Of a stretch of 10,470 bases of DNA, positions 4,959-10,470 are shown in pieces. The stretch lies in NCBI GenBank assembly GCA_017480265.1, contig JAFVAZ010000042.1:1-10470 (forward strand). The letters are read 5' to 3'. The notes under the pieces are model-generated. The model was not told where the DNA came from. It did not search any database and saw nothing but the letters and a program-made list of their open reading frames with translations. The position numbers and the translations under genes were made by a program. Origin of the DNA: Clostridia bacterium. Its GTDB lineage: Bacteria; Bacillota; Clostridia; Oscillospirales; Acutalibacteraceae. Position 1 is the stretch's first letter; each line of letters begins with the position of its first letter.

Positions 4959-6335
4959 ATGGCAAGATTATTTGGCACGGATGGAGTACGCGGAGTAGCA
5001 AACACTGAGCTTACTTGTGAACTATCTATGCAGATAGGCAGAGCGGTTGCTTTTATATTGTCTAAAGATAAAAATAAAAAGTTGAAAATATTGGTGGGTA
5101 AAGATACAAGGTTATCTTCAGATATGCTGGAGTGCGCATTGATTTCTGGCTGCTGCTCAATGGGGGCAAATGTAGTTAAATTGGGGGTTATCTCTACACC
5201 GGCTGTAGCATATTTGACGAAGCATTACGCTGCAGATGCGGGGATTATGATATCTGCATCACACAATCCTTTTGAGTTTAATGGCATAAAGGTATTTAAA
5301 TATGATGGCTACAAAATCTCTGAGGATATGGAAGAAGAAATAGAAAACATAGTGCTAGATCGCTCGGAGGAAATTAAACTGCCATCTTGCGAAAATTTAG
5401 GGGTAGTTACTAAAGCTAAAAATGCAAAGGATGATTATATAGCGCACCTCAAAGATACTATAGGGCATGATTTGAGTGGATTAAAGGTAGCTATCGATTG
5501 CTCAAACGGTGCATCATTTAGTACAGCTGAGAAGCTTTTTTCGGCATTAGGGGCAGAGTGTTTTGTGCTATCGGATAAGCCCGATGGAACTAATATAAAT
5601 AAAGGCTGCGGATCAACTCATATAGAGAATTTAGTCGATTTTGTAAAAAAGCACGATATTGATGCAGGCTTTGCATTCGATGGAGATGCAGACAGATGCA
5701 TAGCGATTGATGAAAAAGGCAACGTACTGGATGGGGATTATATATTGGCTATTTGTTCAAGTTATATGCGTAGCAAAAATAAACTCGCTAAAAACACTGT
5801 AGTCGGTACCGTTATGTCTAACATGGGGGTGTATGAATTCTTGGGGGGGAATTCGATAAATTTTGTATCTTCTAAAGTAGGGGACAAATATGTTTTAATG
5901 GATATGTTAAAAGGCGGTTTTAACCTAGGTGGAGAGCAATCCGGGCATATAATTTTCTTAGACCATGCAACTACAGGAGATGGGCAACTGACGGCCATTC
6001 AGCTTTTGAGCATTATCAAAGATTATAAGGAACCATTCTCAAAAATCGCTTCTATATTAACAAAGTACCCACAGGTCATGGTAAACGTAGTGGTATGTGC
6101 AGAAGGGAAAAAAAGACTCGATGAAGATTCAATAGTTCAAAGCGAAATAAAAAAAGTAGAAAGTGAGCTAAGCGGCAAAAAGGAAGCAGGTAATTCCCAT
6201 AAAGAAGGCAGAGTTTTAGTCAGAGCTTCTGGGACGGAGCCTTTGATAAGAGTAATGCTTGAAGGCAAAGATCTATCTAAAATAAAAAATATGGCAAATC
6301 GCCTTGCAGATTTAATAAAGGCAAGGCTATCATAG
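4959..6335 (+). CDS. glmM: GlmM, phosphoglucosamine mutase
   Basis: It converts glucosamine-6-phosphate to glucosamine-1-phosphate on the way to UDP-GlcNAc and peptidoglycan. The product of 458 residues begins MARLFGTDGVRGVAN, the family opening. The phosphoserine loop is SASHNP at 99-104 with S101 the catalytic residue. The magnesium site is DGDADR (241-246), the sugar-binding loop is GGEQSGH (324-330), and the phosphate-binding loop is RASGTEP (422-428). It is roughly 10 residues longer than typical. The extra length appears to be a polar loop (GKKEAGNSHKEG) just before the phosphate-binding domain motif. AAGAGG (4942-4947) places the start at 4959; longer in-frame starts overlapping ruvB lack the family N-terminus. 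In many Firmicutes glmM follows cdaA and ybbR, but here it follows ruvB. Confidence 0.96.
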   Translation: MARLFGTDGVRGVANTELTCELSMQIGRAVAFILSKDKNKKLKILVGKDTRLSSDMLECALISGCCSMGANVVKLGVISTPAVAYLTKHYAADAGIMISASHNPFEFNGIKVFKYDGYKISEDMEEEIENIVLDRSEEIKLPSCENLGVVTKAKNAKDDYIAHLKDTIGHDLSGLKVAIDCSNGASFSTAEKLFSALGAECFVLSDKPDGTNINKGCGSTHIENLVDFVKKHDIDAGFAFDGDADRCIAIDEKGNVLDGDYILAICSSYMRSKNKLAKNTVVGTVMSNMGVYEFLGGNSINFVSSKVGDKYVLMDMLKGGFNLGGEQSGHIIFLDHATTGDGQLTAIQLLSIIKDYKEPFSKIASILTKYPQVMVNVVVCAEGKKRLDEDSIVQSEIKKVESELSGKKEAGNSHKEGRVLVRASGTEPLIRVMLEGKDLSKIKNMANRLADLIKARLS

Positions 6336-6366
6336 AGATCAATAAATGCAAAGGAGCAATGCTTGC

Positions 6367-7233
6367 TTGAGGATATCTAAATTTGAGGATTATGAATTAA
6401 TAGACGCTTCTTGTGGAGAAAAATTAGAGCGTTTTGGAGATATTATCTTGATCCGCCCGGATCCGCAGATTATATGGAATACGCCAAAGGTGGATCCTAT
6501 GTGGAGGAAGGCTCATGCCAAATACATACGCTCAACCAAAGGAGGAGGCTATTGGGAAGTTTACAAAAAAATACCTGACGTGTGGACTATAAGCTACAAA
6601 GATTTAAAGTTTAGATTAAAGCCTATGGGATTTAAGCACACAGGGATTTTCCCGGAGCAAGCTGTAAATTGGGATTTCGTATCTGATGTAGTAAGCAAGT
6701 CTTCGGGGAATATGAAGATTTTGAACTTATTTGCATATACCGGAGGGGCTACTATGGCAGCGTTGAGCGCAGGGGCAGAAGTTTGCCACGTGGATGCCTC
6801 CAAGGGGATGACTCTGTGGGCAAAAGAAAATGTGAAGGAATCCGGCTTGCAAGATAAAAGCGTGAGATTTATAGTGGATGATTGCTTGAAGTTTGTGCAG
6901 AGAGAAAAAAGACGCAACCACTTTTACGACGCCATAATAATGGATCCACCCTCCTATGGAAGAGGACCAAATGGCGAAGTTTGGAAGCTAGAGGAAGGTA
7001 TTTTCAACTTGCTAAATGCTTGTTCTGAGATTTTAAGCGAAAACGCCCGCTTCTTTATCTTGAATTCCTATACTGCGGGGCTTTCTTGCGGAGTTATGGC
7101 GTATTTGCTAAATGCTACAATAGCAAAAAATCGCAGTGGAGTGGTTTTTTCAAGTGAGATCGGTTTACCGTTAAAAGCCAGTAAATTGGTTTTGCCTTGT
7201 GGTTCCACATCTATTTGGCAGGCAAGTATATGA
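6367..7233 (+). CDS. Class I SAM-dependent methyltransferase, COG1092/RlmI-like
   Basis: The 288-residue protein has a Rossmann-type methyltransferase core: motif I LNLFAYTGGA (119-128), an acidic ribose-binding VDASKGM (142-148), VDDC near 170, and the catalytic-loop-like MDPPSYGRGPNGEVW (192-206). The DPPxY loop and N-terminal region match proteins grouped with 23S rRNA cytosine-C5 methyltransferases (RlmI/RlmK-like). The real substrate of this shorter subgroup is not known to me, so no symbol is given. I chose TTG at 6367 because AAAGGAG (6350-6356) lies ten bases upstream and the protein then starts MRISKFEDYELIDAS. An ATG at 6346 is possible but lacks a good ribosome binding site. It lies 31 bases after glmM. 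Confidence 0.85.
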   Translation: MRISKFEDYELIDASCGEKLERFGDIILIRPDPQIIWNTPKVDPMWRKAHAKYIRSTKGGGYWEVYKKIPDVWTISYKDLKFRLKPMGFKHTGIFPEQAVNWDFVSDVVSKSSGNMKILNLFAYTGGATMAALSAGAEVCHVDASKGMTLWAKENVKESGLQDKSVRFIVDDCLKFVQREKRRNHFYDAIIMDPPSYGRGPNGEVWKLEEGIFNLLNACSEILSENARFFILNSYTAGLSCGVMAYLLNATIAKNRSGVVFSSEIGLPLKASKLVLPCGSTSIWQASI

Positions 7234-7292
7234 TATAGCGCCTTAAAATGGGAGCAAAGGGAATTTTGCAAGGTAGGCAGAAAGGACTTTTT

Positions 7293-8147
7293 GTGGAAAA
7301 TTTTATCGAGACTAAAAATTTAAGCTTCAGATATAGCGATCAGGACAAAGATTTAATCTTGGACAATATCTCTCTTGGTATAAAGCAAGGGGAGTTTGTT
7401 TGTATTTTGGGCCGAAATGGTTCCGGCAAGTCTACTCTGGTCAAAACTTTTAATTCGCTTTTGCTGCCATCTGAGGGCAAAGTTTATGTAAATGGAATGG
7501 ATACTGCCGATGAAAAGCATAACTTCGAAATACATAAGCAGGTTGGATTAATCCTCCAAAATCCTGATAATCAAATAGTCTCCAGCATAGTAGAGGAAGA
7601 TGTAGCTTTTGGACCCGAAAATTTGGGGTTAGCTCCTGCAGAAATAAAATATAGAGTAGAAAGGGCGCTAAATATAGTAGGGCTGGAAAGTTTTTCGCAA
7701 AATATCACGCATAAGCTTTCCGGCGGGCAGAAACAAAAGCTTGCTATAGCAGAGGTTTTGGCGATGGAACCGCAGTGCATTATATTGGATGAACCAACAT
7801 CTATGTTGGATTCGTTTTCTCAAGTTGAGATTTTGAAAATCTTGAAAAAGATAAATAAAAAGTACAAGATCACCGTTATTTTGGTTACTCATTCAACCAG
7901 AGAAGCGATGTTTGCAGATAGAGCTATAGTCATGGAGAAAGGGCGAATCGCCGTAGATACCAAGCCCGTAGACGTTTTTTCAGATATCGATTTATTAAAT
8001 AAATTCAACTTGCATATCCCGCAAGGCATAAAATTATTGCTTGAATTCAATAAAAAGGGGGTTAGTTTGCATTTGAGCGACCTCAGCGTGGATGGTTGTG
8101 TCGCTTCTATTGAGAAATTTTTGGAGGATAAAAATGCCGTTAATTGA
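7293..8147 (+). CDS. ecfA1: EcfA1, energy-coupling factor transporter ATPase
   Basis: The 284-residue ABC ATPase has Walker A GRNGSGKST (40-48), Q-loop Q89 in LQNPDNQ, signature LSGGQ (142-146), Walker B IILDEP (163-168) with catalytic E167, and H200 in the H-loop (VTHS). The LQNPDNQIV Q-loop and FGPENLGL that follows are typical of EcfA. It pairs with EcfA2 to drive EcfT and interchangeable S components that import vitamins, cobalt or nickel. GTG at 7293 is chosen over an ATG at 7248 because AAAGGA (7281-7286) is six bases upstream and the length then fits the family. Its end overlaps ecfA2 by 14 bases. Confidence 0.92.
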   Translation: MENFIETKNLSFRYSDQDKDLILDNISLGIKQGEFVCILGRNGSGKSTLVKTFNSLLLPSEGKVYVNGMDTADEKHNFEIHKQVGLILQNPDNQIVSSIVEEDVAFGPENLGLAPAEIKYRVERALNIVGLESFSQNITHKLSGGQKQKLAIAEVLAMEPQCIILDEPTSMLDSFSQVEILKILKKINKKYKITVILVTHSTREAMFADRAIVMEKGRIAVDTKPVDVFSDIDLLNKFNLHIPQGIKLLLEFNKKGVSLHLSDLSVDGCVASIEKFLEDKNAVN

Positions 8148-8988
8148 AGTTAAAGAGCTATCGTTTTCTTACGAAAAATCTAGCAATTTAAAAAAGCAAG
8201 ATCTATCTAACATCAATCTAAATATAAACAGAGGCGAAATCATCGGGCTGATAGGGCCTTCCGGCTCCGGCAAAACTACGTTAGTGCAGCAGATAGGGGG
8301 GCTTTTGAGGCCTGATCATGGCACGGTTTTATTTGATGGTTTAGATATTTTCAAGGATTCTAAAGTATTTCGAAAATTGAGATATAAAATTGGACTAGTT
8401 TTTCAGAACCCCGAAGAGCAGCTTTTTAGTGAAACTATATTCAAAGACATAGCATTCGGTCCGCACAATATGGGGCTCAGCAGAGATAATATAGCCAAGC
8501 GTGTATTGGAAGCCATAAATTTTGTGGGATTAGATAAGAGCATATTAAGTAAATCTCCATTTGAGATTTCCGGTGGAGAGAAAAGGCGAGTCGCTATAGC
8601 GGGGGTTATAGCGATGCGGCCGGAAATCTTGATCTTAGACGAACCCACAGTGGGATTAGATTTTGAGGGGAGCCGGTCGATATTATCTTACATAAAACAA
8701 TATAACAGGGAAAATAAAAATACCTTAATCTTAATTTCACACAATATGGATGATATAATAAACTTAACCGATAAAGTTGCAGTTATGTCAGCTGGAGAGA
8801 TTAAAGCTTTCGGAAAGACTGGTAAAATCTTTGCTGACCCAGTACTTTTACATAGCTTAAAAATTGATGTGCCGGAAATAACAAAAATAATGAAGAAGCT
8901 CAAAGAAAAAGGTTTTAACCTAAAAGACAGCGTTTTCACCGAGCGAGAAGCTTTGCAAGAGATCTTGCGGCTTAAGTATACAATTTAG
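8134..8988 (+). CDS. ecfA2: EcfA2, energy-coupling factor transporter ATPase
   Basis: The 284-residue ABC ATPase is the partner of EcfA1. It has Walker A GPSGSGKTT (41-49), Q-loop Q91 in FQNPEEQLF, signature ISGGEKRR (145-152), a Walker B segment ILDEPT with E170, and H203 in ISHNMDD. The FQNPEEQLF and FGPHNMGL elements and the ISGGE variant signature fit EcfA2 rather than a generic ABC protein. GGAGG (8123-8127) sets the ATG at 8134, inside the end of ecfA1, so translation of the pair is probably coupled and yields equal amounts. Which member is A1 and which A2 rests on order and on these motifs. Confidence 0.92.
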   Translation: MPLIEVKELSFSYEKSSNLKKQDLSNINLNINRGEIIGLIGPSGSGKTTLVQQIGGLLRPDHGTVLFDGLDIFKDSKVFRKLRYKIGLVFQNPEEQLFSETIFKDIAFGPHNMGLSRDNIAKRVLEAINFVGLDKSILSKSPFEISGGEKRRVAIAGVIAMRPEILILDEPTVGLDFEGSRSILSYIKQYNRENKNTLILISHNMDDIINLTDKVAVMSAGEIKAFGKTGKIFADPVLLHSLKIDVPEITKIMKKLKEKGFNLKDSVFTEREALQEILRLKYTI

Positions 8989-9038
8989 TTTTAGATTTAC
9001 TTAGAGTGATAAATTAAGGGAAAGGAGAGAATGCGTAT

Positions 9039-9836
9039 ATGCAAGATGTATTCTTCGGGCAGTATTACCTTACAGATTCTATAATTCATAGATTAGATGC
9101 ACGCTTAAAGATTGCTTTGACGTTGATTTTTGCAGTGTTATCATTTCTTATAGAGAACTACGCCGGCGCCATGTATTTTTTTATCTTTGTCTTTTTTATA
9201 ATTATGTTATCAAAAGTACCCTTTAAAATATACTTCAAAAGTATTAAAATGGTATTGCTTATAATTTTGTTCACCTCTATTATGAATTTATTTTACTCAG
9301 ATGGTCCGATTATTTTTGCCATTGGATCCATAAGGATAACGCAAACAGGGATGGAGAACAGTGCTTTTATAGCTTTGCGACTATTGCTGCTGTTTTTTGT
9401 CAGTTCTATCTTGACATATACCACATCGCCATCTGAGTTTACACATGGCATCGAAAGCTTACTCCGACCTTTAAGCGTATTTAAGGTAAATATATCAAAC
9501 CTTTCCATGATGATTACTTTAGCTTTAAGGTTTGTGCCTATTTTATTAAATGAAGCGAACAAAATCTCTGCAGCGCAAAAGGCAAGGGGCGCGCAAATAG
9601 ACTCCGGCAATCTAAAAAAACGTGTAGAAGCTTTAGGCGGCGTAATAATCCCTCTTTTTCTGGTATCTTTTAAAAAGGCTAATGATTTAGCAGTTGCTAT
9701 GGAGAGCAGATGTTATAGTTGTGAAAGGAATAGGACCAAAATGAAAATTTTAAAGTTTAAGAAGATAGATTATTCCGCCCTGCTCTTTTCTTTAGCAGTT
9801 ATTGTAGCTTTTTTGATCTTTAATTTTCAAATTTAA
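9039..9836 (+). CDS. ecfT: EcfT, transmembrane coupling subunit of ECF transporters
   Basis: The 265-residue membrane protein begins with the family opening FFGQYYLTDSIIHRLDARLK. Hydrophobic segments lie at about 24-39, 43-58, 70-84, 107-125 and 245-262, with a long cytoplasmic coupling region between the fourth and fifth. That region has the two arginine motifs that dock on the ATPases: KARGAQ (181-186, A-R-G at 182-184) and AMESRCY (220-226, S-R-C at 223-225). EcfT links ATP hydrolysis by EcfA1/A2 to toppling of S components. AAAGGAGAG (9021-9029) precedes the ATG. A 50-base gap separates it from ecfA2. No S component is encoded nearby, so this is a shared (group II) module. Confidence 0.94.
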   Translation: MQDVFFGQYYLTDSIIHRLDARLKIALTLIFAVLSFLIENYAGAMYFFIFVFFIIMLSKVPFKIYFKSIKMVLLIILFTSIMNLFYSDGPIIFAIGSIRITQTGMENSAFIALRLLLLFFVSSILTYTTSPSEFTHGIESLLRPLSVFKVNISNLSMMITLALRFVPILLNEANKISAAQKARGAQIDSGNLKKRVEALGGVIIPLFLVSFKKANDLAVAMESRCYSCERNRTKMKILKFKKIDYSALLFSLAVIVAFLIFNFQI

Positions 9837-9847
9837 GGTGGTAAATT

Positions 9848-10470
9848 TTGAGGAATTTGTTGTTGACTTTAAGCTATAACGGTAAAAATTACCACGGATG
9901 GCAAATACAAAAAAACGCAACGTCAGTTCAAGCAGTTTTTCAAAATGCGTTATTTAAAGTGTTTGATGAAGATATTGATATAAAAGGGTGCAGTAGGACA
10001 GATGCAGGGGTTCACGCGAATGTGTATTGCGTTAGCTTCAAAACAGAAAAGAACATTTCGGTCGAAAAGGTGCCCCTGGCTTTAAATAAGTTTTTGCCCA
10101 ATGATATCTGCGTTACTTCTTGCCAGGTAGTGGAGAAAGATTTTCACGCTAGGTATTCTTGCATAGGCAAAGAATATCAGTACAAGATCTGGAATGCACC
10201 GATCAGGAACCCCTTTTTAGATGGCTTGGCGTTTCATTATTGGTATCATCTAGATATAAAGGAGTTGAATGCAGCTTGTGAGCAATTTTTAGGCACACAT
10301 GATTTTTCAGCTTTTTGCACGAAAGATACCCGCGAAGCTAAGAACCTAGTCCGTACCATCAGGAATTTCAACGTGCAGAAAGATGGTCCGCTAGTTACGT
10401 TTACCATCGAAGCAGATGGCTTTTTATACAATATGGTTCGCATTATTATTGGGACTCTTTTGCATGTTTC
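9848..10470 (+). CDS. truA: TruA, tRNA pseudouridine(38-40) synthase, 3' end beyond window
   Basis: The frame begins with TTG at 9848, six bases after AAGGTGG (9835-9841) and 11 bases after the ecfT stop. The 207 visible residues begin MRNLLLTLSYNGKNYHGWQ and carry CSRTDAGVHA (48-57) with the catalytic D52. The later family blocks FHARYSC, KEYQY and FLYNMVRIIIGTL are also present. TruA isomerises uridines 38-40 in the anticodon arm of many tRNAs. About 40 C-terminal residues should lie past the window. The ecfA1-ecfA2-ecfT-truA order is widespread in Firmicutes, where it commonly follows ribosomal protein genes. Confidence 0.96.
   Translation, partial: MRNLLLTLSYNGKNYHGWQIQKNATSVQAVFQNALFKVFDEDIDIKGCSRTDAGVHANVYCVSFKTEKNISVEKVPLALNKFLPNDICVTSCQVVEKDFHARYSCIGKEYQYKIWNAPIRNPFLDGLAFHYWYHLDIKELNAACEQFLGTHDFSAFCTKDTREAKNLVRTIRNFNVQKDGPLVTFTIEADGFLYNMVRIIIGTLLHV

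Noticed and set aside
7248..7292. ATG at 7248 as the start of ecfA1
   Set aside because: The additional 15 residues are not typical of the family, and the GTG at 7293 has the better-placed ribosome binding site AAAGGA.
8092..8133. ATG at 8092 as the start of ecfA2
   Set aside because: It would extend the overlap with ecfA1 to 56 bases and has no ribosome binding site, while GGAGG precedes the ATG at 8134 and the protein then starts at the family position.

Overview
The window comes from an AT-rich bacterial chromosome, most likely a member of the Firmicutes (Clostridia or a relative). The reasons are the strong AGGAGG-type ribosome binding sites, the TTG and GTG starts (ruvB, the methyltransferase gene, ecfA1 and truA), consensus sigma-A promoters, a paired EcfA1/EcfA2 module followed by EcfT and truA, and protein sequences of Firmicutes type. 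No genus can be named from the sequence alone.

Layout. Positions 1-1100 hold mobile-element debris on the minus strand. There is the 5' part of an IS110-family transposase with its upstream non-coding end, which may encode a bridge RNA. It is broken at its 3' side by what looks like the start of an IS3-type element that runs off the window edge. Positions 1100-1350 form a short patchwork: a small ORF with a good ribosome binding site, a long-loop inverted repeat, and a stray copy of a piece of the next gene. Positions 1351-2038 form a complete stand-alone transcription unit: perfect promoter, strong ribosome binding site, an unrecognised secreted or membrane-anchored cysteine-containing protein with acidic EAEPEG repeats, and a strong terminator. 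A PAP2-family phosphatase gene with its own promoter follows (2137-2655).

From 2774 to the right edge all genes lie on the plus strand and are tightly packed: ruvC-ruvA-ruvB (Holliday-junction branch migration and resolution), glmM (glucosamine-1-phosphate synthesis for the cell wall), a COG1092-type SAM-dependent methyltransferase, ecfA1-ecfA2-ecfT (shared energising module of ECF vitamin/metal importers, with no substrate-binding S component here) and truA (tRNA pseudouridine synthase, cut by the window end). Overlaps or very short gaps, and no clear terminator between them, suggest one long housekeeping transcript, possibly with internal promoters.

Most of the window is ordinary core genome. 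The parts that merit attention are the unknown repeat-bearing secreted protein (1407-1997), the fragment of related sequence found 500 bases upstream of its repeats, and the nested IS remnants with a preserved IS110 non-coding end.
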